Below, piece by piece: positions 17,967-25,362 of a DNA stretch of 64,000 bases. Below the pieces are notes generated by a model that saw only the letters and a program-made list of their open reading frames with translations, ran no database searches and was not told the DNA's origin. The stretch is from Desulfoplanes formicivorans (GTDB lineage: Bacteria; Desulfobacterota; Desulfovibrionia; Desulfovibrionales; Desulfomicrobiaceae). Numbering within the stretch: the first letter of the stretch is position 1; each line of letters begins with the position of its first letter. The stretch is from assembly GCF_001748225.1 (NCBI RefSeq), contig NZ_BDFE01000015.1, positions 425,437 through 489,436 on the forward strand, written 5' to 3'. A program made the position numbers and the translations under genes.

Positions 17967-18734
17967 ATGAGGGATGCAGTGATAGAAGTTGCTGGATTGC
18001 GTAAAGAGTTTATTACCGAACGCGGTGAGTCCGTTCGTGCGTTGGATCGTGTGGACTTCAAGGTCTTTCACAATGATTTTTTATGTATTGTGGGGCCTTC
18101 GGGATGCGGTAAATCAACGCTTTTGCGGATTTTGGCAGGACTTGAACAGGCCTCTTTTGGCAGTGCAACGTTTCAGGGACAAGTGCTGACCAGACCTCAC
18201 CGTGATGTGGGCATGGTCTTTCAGGAATATTCCCTGTTCCCATGGCGTACCGTCATGGACAATGTCACTTTGGGGTTGGAATTTCGCGGCATATCTGAGG
18301 GAGAGCGCCGCAGTATCGGGCAGGAATATCTGCGTCTTATCGGCATGGAGGGATTTGCCGATGCTTTTCCTTATGAGCTTTCCGGAGGTATGCGCCAGCG
18401 TGTGGCCATTGCTCGAGCCCTGGCCACCGAGCCGGATGTTTTGCTCATGGATGAACCTTTCGGGGCTCTGGATGCGCATACCAGAATTTTGCTCCAAAAG
18501 GAATTGTTGCGGATTTGGGAGCATAAACGGACGACCATCCTTTTTGTCACCCACAGCGTGGACGAAGCCATTTATCTGGCTGATCGTATCATGGTCATGT
18601 CCGCTCGTCCGGGACGCTTCAAAAAGGAGATCCAGGTGGAGATGGCAAGGCCACGGGATCGTGCCATGCCCGAATACGGGCGCATGGCTGCAAGCATTTT
18701 GGACATGCTGGAACAGGAAGTCGTTAGGGGGTGA
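17967..18734 (+). CDS. ABC transporter ATPase, NitT/TauT (SsuB) type
   Basis: 255 residues. Complete nucleotide-binding domain: Walker A GPSGCGKST, Q-loop VFQEYSLFPWRT, signature LSGGMRQR, Walker B VLLMDEPFGALD and the switch histidine in THSVDEA. It powers the importer of the two genes upstream. The start at 17967 (MRDAVIEV) is chosen because AAGGA lies 7 bases upstream and because the longer forms add a sequence unlike the family. A 120-base gap without a terminator separates it from the permease. A strong bidirectional terminator follows. Confidence 0.9.
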   Translation: MRDAVIEVAGLRKEFITERGESVRALDRVDFKVFHNDFLCIVGPSGCGKSTLLRILAGLEQASFGSATFQGQVLTRPHRDVGMVFQEYSLFPWRTVMDNVTLGLEFRGISEGERRSIGQEYLRLIGMEGFADAFPYELSGGMRQRVAIARALATEPDVLLMDEPFGALDAHTRILLQKELLRIWEHKRTTILFVTHSVDEAIYLADRIMVMSARPGRFKKEIQVEMARPRDRAMPEYGRMAASILDMLEQEVVRG

Positions 18735-18794
18735 ACGGGGCAAGAAAGGACTTCATGTCCATGGGTTTATCAGGATACAATAGGCATGTTAAAA

Positions 18795-18845
18795 ACAAGG
18801 GCCTGCAAACAGGAAGATATCTTGTTTGCAGGCCTTTGTTTTGTT
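18795..18845. terminator. Bidirectional terminator between convergent genes
   Basis: GGCCTGCAAAC (18800-18810) pairs with GTTTGCAGGCC (18824-18834). T-rich tails occur on both sides (TTTGTTTTGTT on plus, CTTGTTTTTAAC on minus), serving the ABC ATPase gene and the reductase gene at 18868. Confidence 0.8.
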
Positions 18846-18867
18846 CAATCGGTATGCAGAGGGGTGG

Positions 18868-20013
18868 TCAAAGCATTTCCAGAAACGCCTCAATCCGGGT
18901 TCTGAGCTGTTCCGTATCTGACTGGGCATAGTCTGTCTCAATATGCAGAAAGGGGAGCTGGTGCTTTTGTTCCACATGCTCCCGCAGGGAAAAGGATTCC
19001 ACATTATAGGTATGGCAGCATTGCCAGGTGAGATCCACCACCCCGTCAATGGAATAATCATTGATGAGTTCACTGATGAGATCAAGCCTTCCCGTGTTGG
19101 GGGTCATGCAGGAACACGGGGTGTCCAGATATCTTTTGGCCAGTGTCCTGTACAGATCAGGCTCGTCTTGGTCCACCAGCAGATTGAAATCCTTGAGGCT
19201 GGAGCAATGTTCCTGCACGGCCACGGTAGCGCCACATTCCTCAAGGATTTTAAGCACTTTTTCCGACCCCTTGCCTGTGGGACAGCCCGTGTACAGGATG
19301 CGCGGCCCGGGCTTTGAATCCGGTTGCCGGGAGGCAACCAGGGCTTCCAGGTCATCGGCCAGCGCGGTCAGCAGGGTCAGATAGTCCTGCATGTCCACCA
19401 CAAAGCTTTTGGTTTCCGTGACGCTGAGCATGTCCAGGCCGGAAAGGGGCGGAACTGGAGCCTTGCCTGTGGCCGTGATGCGCAAGAGCTGCTTTCTTAC
19501 CTGGTTGTGCAGCTGGATTTCCTGCCGGAGCTTGTGGGGGGTGATCTTGTTGCCGGTTTCCTGTTCCAGGAAGGTTGCGAATCTGTGCAGCTCCCCTGTC
19601 CAGAAATCCAGGGATGATGCAGCGTGTTGGGTATATGGCAGATGCATGAGATGTACGGGCTTGATCCGGGCCAGCAGCTCGTACATCTTTTTTTTGCCGT
19701 CGCAGGTGGTCTCACCCACGATAAAGTCGGACGCCGCGAAAAAGGGGCAGGAATGGGTGATGCCGTATCCGTAGCTGGACTTGATCAGCGGACAGAGGTT
19801 GGCGGGCAGATTCCGTTCGGCTGCAGGGATGGGATCCTGATTCTTGCCGCACAATCCCACAGGAATGACTCCCGCAGCATACATGAGTTCTGTGGGTGCA
19901 TATACACAAAAAAGACCGCCTATTTTGGTCCCGTGCTCTTTGGCCTCGTCAATGAGGGGAAGGCTTCGGGATTTGTAGGTGGCAAGAGTGTCAAAGGATT
20001 TGGGTTTATGCAT
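18868..20013 (-). CDS. Double-cubane-cluster reductase / 2-hydroxyacyl-CoA dehydratase family protein (short paralogue)
   Basis: 381 residues of the HgdB/FldC/BcrC superfamily (COG1775). Signature segments: FCVYAPTEL, NLCPLIKSS, SHSCPFF-like HSCPFFAASDFIVGET, TCDGKKKMYE, TGCPTGKGS, EHCSSLKD, PCSCMTPN and WQCCHTYN; the cysteines are candidate Fe-S ligands. These proteins accept very low-potential electrons from an ATP-hydrolysing activator to reduce a difficult substrate. Relative to its neighbour at 20997 it lacks about 45 N-terminal residues. The ATG at 20013 overlaps the stop of the activator gene by 8 bases, implying translational coupling; longer open frame upstream is only overlap with the activator gene. 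Substrate unknown. Confidence 0.85.
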   Translation of the reverse strand: MHKPKSFDTLATYKSRSLPLIDEAKEHGTKIGGLFCVYAPTELMYAAGVIPVGLCGKNQDPIPAAERNLPANLCPLIKSSYGYGITHSCPFFAASDFIVGETTCDGKKKMYELLARIKPVHLMHLPYTQHAASSLDFWTGELHRFATFLEQETGNKITPHKLRQEIQLHNQVRKQLLRITATGKAPVPPLSGLDMLSVTETKSFVVDMQDYLTLLTALADDLEALVASRQPDSKPGPRILYTGCPTGKGSEKVLKILEECGATVAVQEHCSSLKDFNLLVDQDEPDLYRTLAKRYLDTPCSCMTPNTGRLDLISELINDYSIDGVVDLTWQCCHTYNVESFSLREHVEQKHQLPFLHIETDYAQSDTEQLRTRIEAFLEML

Positions 20014-20773
20014 TGAAGTGTTTCCTCCCCCATTGGGCAGCCCCCCGGGCGCCGACCATGTCCGGATTGTCCGGGATGACGATCTGTATCCCCAGCTCTT
20101 TTTCGAGGTTTTTGACCACGCACGGATTTCTGGCCACTCCCCCGGCAAAGACGAGGGAAGGCGTGATGCCCACACGGGTGAGCATGGATTTGGTCCGGTT
20201 GACAATGGATTGGTGCAGTCCCAGGGCGATATTGGCCGGGGATTCGCCACGGGCCATGAGGGAGACGGCCTCGGTTTCAGCAAAGACCGTGCACATGCTG
20301 TTGATGGTGGGGCAGTGGGTGGCCTGCAGGGCAAAATCCCCGAATTCCTCAATGGGGATCTGCAGGGCCGTGGCCATGAATTCCAGGAATTTGCCCGTGC
20401 CGGCAGCGCAGCGGTCGTTCATCTCGAACTTGGCGGTCTTGCCGTTGGCCAGCAGAGAGATGGCCTTGGTATCCTGGCCGCCGATATCCAGAATGGTCCG
20501 CGCCTCGGGATGTACCGCCCTGGCCCCCAGGGCATAGGCCTGAATTTCCGTAACGGTCTGAACGTCCGGGTGCAGACCTGATTCGGCCAGGAGATTGCGG
20601 CCGTAGCCCGTGGCCACCACATGGGGCGCGTTGATTTCCTTGAAGAGCTCCCGGCATTGTTGCAGGGGATCAAAGGTTGTGGGCATTTTTTTGGAAAAAA
20701 CAACCGTATCGCCATCAAGAACAACGGCTTCAATGGATCGGGAGCCTATATCGATTCCTGCTATGAGGGTCAT
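20006..20773 (-). CDS. ASKHA-type activator ATPase for double-cubane reductase (HgdC/DCCPR family)
   Basis: 255 residues. The actin-like ATPase fold is seen in IAGIDIGSRSIEAVVL, LDIGGQDTKAI and FAGGVARNPCVV. The two cysteines that, in a homodimer, hold one [4Fe-4S] cluster are in DRCAAGTGKF and NSMCTVFAETEA. It injects electrons into the double-cubane partner with ATP hydrolysis. It lies between two candidate partners (18868 and 20997), the only activator visible for both. The start MTLIAGIDIG at 20773 is the family start; an upstream ATG at 20836 falls inside a heptamer repeat. The ribosome-binding site is weak, perhaps because translation depends on the upstream gene. Confidence 0.9.
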   Translation of the reverse strand: MTLIAGIDIGSRSIEAVVLDGDTVVFSKKMPTTFDPLQQCRELFKEINAPHVVATGYGRNLLAESGLHPDVQTVTEIQAYALGARAVHPEARTILDIGGQDTKAISLLANGKTAKFEMNDRCAAGTGKFLEFMATALQIPIEEFGDFALQATHCPTINSMCTVFAETEAVSLMARGESPANIALGLHQSIVNRTKSMLTRVGITPSLVFAGGVARNPCVVKNLEKELGIQIVIPDNPDMVGARGAAQWGRKHFNA

Positions 20774-20817
20774 GTTGGTATCACTGTTGGTGGTTGTAGG
20801 GAGCGGAAAGCAGCCAT

Positions 20818-20990
20818 GACAGAGTACACAGGGCACAGTGAACAGTAAAGTGCACAGGACACAGTACGCAGTGCGCAGATAAAAAATTTCCGTTTTGATT
20901 ACAGCTGTTGATTATATAGTCAGTGAATGTGTACGTATATCGATGTATTACAGGTGGTTTTATCTGCACACTGCCAACTGCGCACTGTTT
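20818..20990. repeat. Heptamer-based inverted repeat element, copy A
   Basis: The left arm (20821-20880) is a degenerate run of seven-base units of the form CACAGNN/CGCAGNN. The right arm (20962-20988) carries the complement, units of CTGCGCA/CTGCACA. An AT-rich spacer of about 80 bases separates them. It sits between the reductase at 20997 and its activator. Related elements occur at 52247-52300 and 61163-61280. Confidence 0.7.
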
Positions 20991-20996
20991 CCTTTT

Positions 20997-22271
20997 TTAT
21001 TTGACCATTTCCACAAAGGCCTCGATGCGTGTCTTGAGCTGCTCCACGTCTTCCATGCCATAATCGGTTTCAATGACCATGGAGGGGATTTCTGCATCTT
21101 GCAGGCTTTTTTCCACGCGGAAGTTTTCCTGGGCATAGGGCTGACAGAACAAGAGAGTGTATTGGAGGACGCCGTCGGCCCTGGTCTCTTTGGCCAGGTT
21201 CAGGATATTGTCCACCCGTTCGCTGTTGGGGGTGAAACAGGCGCAGTCGATTTTCAGGTATCGGTCAGTGAGGGCGTCGATCATTTCGTCCAGGGTCTGG
21301 CCTGATTCATCCACCAGATCCCGGATGTTGCGGGTTCCCACGCAGGATTCCTCTCCCACAATGACGGCTCCGGAGCTCTCGGTGACGTAAGGAAGTTTCC
21401 AATTGGGCACGGCCATGGGGCAACCGGACATGAGCAGTCGGGGGGTTCCCTGGGGTGCAACGCCTTCGCCCCGGGCGATTTTTTCTTCCAACTGATCGCA
21501 CAGGAGATTGACCTGGTTGGTGAATCGTTCCGGGTCGTCGTAAAAACCCACCTGGTTGATGAGCAATGCGTCACGTCCTGAAATGGGAACAGGATCGGCA
21601 ACACGGAGCTTGTTCAACCGCTGGATGGCCTTTCTTTTGTTGTTGACGATGACAATGGCCTTTTTCAGGCTTTGGGCAGTAATGGTATTGCCGGTCAACT
21701 TTTCCAGGGTTTCCTTATACCGGAGAATTTCTGCCTTCCAGAGAGCCCGGTCCTGTTCACTTTTGCGCTGGGGCACTTCCATGACATACATGGGCGCGAT
21801 CTTCCCGAAGGTCTCATAGGCCTTTTTCTTGCCGTCGCAGGTGGTCTCTCCCACGATGAGGTCGCAGGATTCCGTGAAGGGGCACAGTCTGGCCAGCTTG
21901 AAGCCCATGAACGACTTGATCAGGGCACAGGTGTTTCTGGGGATGAGCTTTTCCACCTGTTCCTTGCCCGCATCCGCGCCGGAACACAGACCGATCTGGA
22001 TGGCGTTGGCCGCAATGGTCAGCTCTTCAGGCACGAACACGCAAAAGGTGCCGATGACCTTGCGTCCCTGGAGTTGTTTGGCTTCCTGAAGTTCTTTGAC
22101 CCGAAGGCCATGGATTTCCGAAAGGACCAGATCCAGGTATTCCATGCCCTGGAGGCGCCCCTGCTGGGAGAGATAAATGTCCCCGTAAAATTTGCCCAGC
22201 ACCTCCATGAGTCCCTCGTGGGCGGGCAGGTCGATGTTCAGTTTTTCCCACATGGCATCATATTTACCCAT
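20997..22271 (-). CDS. Double-cubane-cluster-containing anaerobic reductase (DCCP family)
   Basis: 424 residues. The N-terminus (LPAHEGLMEVLGKFYGDIYL) and core motifs FCVFVPEEL, RNTCALIKSF, LCPFTESCDLIVGE, TCDGKKKAYE, SGCPMAVP, EESCVGTRN, DCACFTPNSE and LFCQPYAQEN match the family whose studied member binds an [8Fe-9S] double-cubane cluster and reduces small molecules. It is homologous throughout to the protein at 18868 and has one extra cysteine (ESC). The physiological substrate of the family is unsettled. It is the first reductase of the minus-strand operon: HAD protein, this gene, activator, short paralogue. Confidence 0.88.
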   Translation of the reverse strand: MGKYDAMWEKLNIDLPAHEGLMEVLGKFYGDIYLSQQGRLQGMEYLDLVLSEIHGLRVKELQEAKQLQGRKVIGTFCVFVPEELTIAANAIQIGLCSGADAGKEQVEKLIPRNTCALIKSFMGFKLARLCPFTESCDLIVGETTCDGKKKAYETFGKIAPMYVMEVPQRKSEQDRALWKAEILRYKETLEKLTGNTITAQSLKKAIVIVNNKRKAIQRLNKLRVADPVPISGRDALLINQVGFYDDPERFTNQVNLLCDQLEEKIARGEGVAPQGTPRLLMSGCPMAVPNWKLPYVTESSGAVIVGEESCVGTRNIRDLVDESGQTLDEMIDALTDRYLKIDCACFTPNSERVDNILNLAKETRADGVLQYTLLFCQPYAQENFRVEKSLQDAEIPSMVIETDYGMEDVEQLKTRIEAFVEMVK

Positions 22272-22337
22272 TGATATCTCCTGATTGTTGGGGTTGTCGG
22301 TAATGGCTTCGGGGAGGAGAGAGACTGTTCCTCCTTG

Positions 22338-22808
22338 TTAATGTCGCAAGGTTGCTGCCAGCCGCAGGGGGTGGGTCAAAAGGTCCAGACCGTCCAGAAT
22401 GCTGGTACAGATCACATGGGCTGTACGCACAATGCCGGCATGGGCACCTTCTCCCTGGATGAGTCCGATACCCAATGCCGCTTCCTGGAGCATGAACACG
22501 TCGTTTCTGCCGTTCCCCACGGCCACGCATGCGGTTGGTCCGAGATCGTGTATCACCTGCTTTTTGGCCAGGTCCTGGTCCTGGGGCCCGAGAACAATGA
22601 TATCCAGGTCGGTTGCAGCAAACATCTTGGCCACATTGCCAAAGGTGTCGGCCGTGACAATGTGGATGGCAAGATCCCCAGCAAGGGTTTGCAGTCGTTC
22701 CAGCACGCCGGGGAGGAGCTGCCCATCCAGGGCCAGGGTGCCGTTGAAATCAAGCACCAGGTGTTCAAGTTCAAGGGGGCTGTCCCCGGGAATGTCAATG
22801 CGGATCAT
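22338..22808 (-). CDS. HAD-family hydrolase, soluble P-type-ATPase-like
   Basis: 156 residues. HAD motif I is LDFNGTLALDG (the second Asp of DxD is replaced by Asn), a TAD sequence follows in HIVTADTF, and motifs III/IV are KKQVIHDLG and VGNGRNDVFML. Length and order match the small proteins annotated as soluble P-type ATPase domains (COG4087). Phosphatase activity is possible, but with DxN instead of DxD it may differ from ordinary HAD phosphatases. It lies 66 bases upstream of the double-cubane reductase on the same strand, so it is probably in that operon. Substrate unknown. Confidence 0.8.
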   Translation of the reverse strand: MIRIDIPGDSPLELEHLVLDFNGTLALDGQLLPGVLERLQTLAGDLAIHIVTADTFGNVAKMFAATDLDIIVLGPQDQDLAKKQVIHDLGPTACVAVGNGRNDVFMLQEAALGIGLIQGEGAHAGIVRTAHVICTSILDGLDLLTHPLRLAATLRH

Positions 22809-22897
22809 TAGGGTTCTCCTGATTGCTCTTTGAAGGGCATGGCATTAGTGGAACAAGGCACAAAAGCCATTCCACCAACCCCATTGTTGTGCATCCC

Positions 22898-24172
22898 ATG
22901 AATATACTACATCTTTTAAGTCAACGACCTGATTCCACCGGAAGCGGGGTGTATGTGCAGGCCGTCATGGCCAAGGCGGTTGAACACGGCTACTCCAATG
23001 CCCTTGTGGCAGGCATCCCCCAAAGCTATTGCGTGCCTGAAACAGTGCGGGAATTGTGTGCTGTGGATATCCTGGCTGTTCGTTTTGAACAGGATATATC
23101 TTTTCCCATTGTGGGCATGAGTGACGTTATGCCGTACACCAGCACCTGTTTTTCCGACCTTGGTGCCCCTCAGATTGCACGATACGAACAATGTTTTGAA
23201 CAAATTCTGCAAAAAGCTGTGGAAAAACATGCTCCTGATATCATTCATGCCAATCATCTCTGGCTGCTCACGGCCCTGGCCTGTCGGATGTTCCCGGATA
23301 TTCCCGTGGTGGCGTCCTGCCATGGTTCGGATCTTCGGCAGTTCAGGCAATGCCCCCATCTTCGGGATCGTGTCCGGGCCGGGTGTGCAGGACTTGCCGC
23401 GGTCATGGCCCTGAGTTGCGAACAAAAAGAGACCATTGTCCGTCTGTACGGTCTGGACAGGGACAAGGTGGCTGTTACCGGAGCGGGCTTCAAGGAAACG
23501 CTGTTTGTTCCCTCTTCCCAAAGATTCAGGCCTCCGCCCGTACACATGGTCTATGCCGGCAAGTTGAGCCGGGCCAAGGGTGTTCCCTGGTTGCTTCGTG
23601 CCTGCAGGAGGCTGGACCATGATTTTGTGCTCCATGTGGCCGGGAGCGGATGCGGGCAGGAGGAACAGGATATTCAGGCCCTGGCCGCGTCTCTGGGTGA
23701 CAGGGTTGTCATGCATGGAGCCCTGAGTCAGCAGCAACTGGCCGGGCTGCTGGGGCGCTCGCACATGTTTGTCCTGCCCTCGTTTTTTGAGGGGCTTCCT
23801 CTGGTTCTTCTGGAGGCCCTTGCGAGCGGATGCTCTCTGGTGGCGACCGATCTGCCCGGGATTGCAGAAATTTTCAAAGAACTGCCCCCCCAGGTCATCC
23901 GTCGTGTTCCCCTTCCCCGGATGCAGTCAGTGGATAGCCCGTACCCTGAGCATGAAGAAGATTTTGTTCAGGCGTTGGTCAGGGCCTTGGACCATCAGAT
24001 GGCTGTGGTGCGGGCCGGGTATGATGTCCAGGCATGTGGCGAGGCTCGGAAACTGCTCGAACGGTTCACCTGGTCAGGCGTGTTTGAGCGGATCAATGCC
24101 GTGTATCAGCGGGTAATGAAGTCTGATAACGGCGCTTGCAAACGTACTCCTGTCAATGGGTCGGGGAGGTAG
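22898..24172 (+). CDS. Glycosyltransferase family 4 (GT-B fold)
   Basis: 424 residues. The N-terminal half has the glycine-rich acceptor loop in STGSGVYVQAV and HANHLWLL. The C-terminal half has the donor-site segment VYAGKLSRAKGVPWLLRAC and the E-x7-E motif FFEGLPLVLLEAL. Such enzymes transfer a sugar from a nucleotide-sugar to a lipid or glycan at the cytoplasmic membrane face. The start MNILHLLSQRP at 22898 is the family start; no strong ribosome-binding site is seen. It stands alone between minus-strand neighbours, so the acceptor cannot be deduced. Confidence 0.85.
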   Translation: MNILHLLSQRPDSTGSGVYVQAVMAKAVEHGYSNALVAGIPQSYCVPETVRELCAVDILAVRFEQDISFPIVGMSDVMPYTSTCFSDLGAPQIARYEQCFEQILQKAVEKHAPDIIHANHLWLLTALACRMFPDIPVVASCHGSDLRQFRQCPHLRDRVRAGCAGLAAVMALSCEQKETIVRLYGLDRDKVAVTGAGFKETLFVPSSQRFRPPPVHMVYAGKLSRAKGVPWLLRACRRLDHDFVLHVAGSGCGQEEQDIQALAASLGDRVVMHGALSQQQLAGLLGRSHMFVLPSFFEGLPLVLLEALASGCSLVATDLPGIAEIFKELPPQVIRRVPLPRMQSVDSPYPEHEEDFVQALVRALDHQMAVVRAGYDVQACGEARKLLERFTWSGVFERINAVYQRVMKSDNGACKRTPVNGSGR

Positions 24173-24289
24173 ATTGTAACCGGACAGCCTCCACGTGCTG
24201 GCATGTTCACCGGATACCGGGAAGCACGCTGTGCTCACATGCTTCGTTTCCATAGCCGTGATGGCAAAATATCCCAGGCGCTCCAGGCC

Positions 24290-25162
24290 TCATGACTTGC
24301 CAAGGGTAACGGCCACGGCCGTGGCGTCGTCATGCTGCTTGAAACGGGGAAAGAGTCGGCATTGGGGATCAGCTTGTTCGCGGGCACGGATATCCTGGAG
24401 AATCCCGGTCAGCCCCTGTTCCCGGAATTGGCTGGCAAAGGCGGTAAAATCGAAACGGTTTCCGGGATCTTGTGACGGGGGAAACATGCCGTCGGTCAGG
24501 GCGATAACGTGTCGTATTCCCCTGGCAGGGACAACGCCCGCGTGAAGAAAGTCAAGGGCGGCCTGCTCGCCGTTCAATACCCCGTATTCTTTGTTCATCC
24601 CTTGGCGGACCTTTTTGATGACAGGCATGGCCGCCTGGCACACATTGTCGACTCCTTGAGCTGCGAGACGGCTCATGTGGTCAAGGGTTTCGCGATCGTG
24701 GTTGTGATAAGGGGTGAGGAGTTCGGCATGTCCGTTTTCGTGGATCATCCCCACAAGGCTGTCGCCGATCTGTACCCATTCAAGGCGTTGGTTTTTGACC
24801 CTGAAAACCGCTGCGCTGGTGGACCAGCACTCAAGTTTCTGGTCACAGGGAACGTTATGGGCGATCATGGCTTGCCGGATTTTCATGTTGGCCTGTCGAG
24901 CCGTTTCCGTCAGCGACATCTCCTTTTCATGAGCAAAGACCGACCATGCCAGAAAAGAGGCCCACCAGGCCCCGGTCATGCCGTGGAATCGACCCGGAGT
25001 CAGGCTGGATGCGCCGTCAAAGACCCCGAAGGTGTGCGTGCCAATGAGAAGGTGATCTTCGTTGAGCAGGGCCGAACCCTGATCGTTGACCGACTCGAAG
25101 GTCAGGTTGCCCCGGGAGGTTGTCTGGGCGATAGGTGTGGTTGATGGCTGCAGAAAAACCAT
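24290..25162 (-). CDS. PP2C-like protein phosphatase domain protein
   Basis: About 290 residues. Metal-binding patterns of PP2C phosphatases are visible: NEDHLLIGTHTFGVFDGAS near the N-terminus, IGDSLVGMI in the middle, IALTDGMF, and DDATAVAV near the end. It probably dephosphorylates a Ser/Thr-phosphorylated or small phospho-substrate in the cytosol. The start is uncertain: the ATG at 25237 lies within the perfect hairpin at 25221-25253, while ATG 25162 is downstream of it and is used here. No kinase or anti-sigma partner is adjacent. Confidence 0.75.
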   Translation of the reverse strand: MVFLQPSTTPIAQTTSRGNLTFESVNDQGSALLNEDHLLIGTHTFGVFDGASSLTPGRFHGMTGAWWASFLAWSVFAHEKEMSLTETARQANMKIRQAMIAHNVPCDQKLECWSTSAAVFRVKNQRLEWVQIGDSLVGMIHENGHAELLTPYHNHDRETLDHMSRLAAQGVDNVCQAAMPVIKKVRQGMNKEYGVLNGEQAALDFLHAGVVPARGIRHVIALTDGMFPPSQDPGNRFDFTAFASQFREQGLTGILQDIRAREQADPQCRLFPRFKQHDDATAVAVTLGKS

Positions 25163-25220
25163 GCCATGTCCATAGATCAGGTTGCAGGCTTTGTCGCATG
25201 CAAAGTTATGATTGTTTGGA

Positions 25221-25253
25221 GCTGCACCCATAGCCATTGTCTATGGGTGCAGC
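25221..25253. terminator. Perfect 13-bp hairpin upstream of the PP2C-like gene
   Basis: GCTGCACCCATAG pairs perfectly with CTATGGGTGCAGC around CCATTGT. On the plus strand it is followed by CTTTTGG. It overlaps the farthest possible start of the PP2C-like gene and may act on that gene's leader rather than as a terminator. Confidence 0.45.
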
Positions 25254-25291
25254 CTTTTGGCCGGTTGTTCTGATGTACAACAGGCCCTTAT

Positions 25292-25342
25292 ATGAAAAAG
25301 CCCTCTGATGCGGACAGGTTCCGCACCAGAGGGCTTTTTATC
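25292..25342. terminator. Bidirectional intrinsic terminator
   Basis: AAAAAGCCCTCTG-TGCGG (25295-25313) pairs with CCGCACCAGAGGGCTTTTT (25321-25339) with one mismatch. The A/T tails suit both strands. It lies 21 bases past the stop of the glutamate-synthase-domain gene on the minus strand. Confidence 0.85.
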
Positions 25343-25362
25343 AACCAGGACGTGATGAATCG

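Noticed and set aside
20818-20990. Possible CRISPR array
   Set aside because: Units are 7 bases, degenerate and without spacers, and the two arms are inverted; no cas genes are present.
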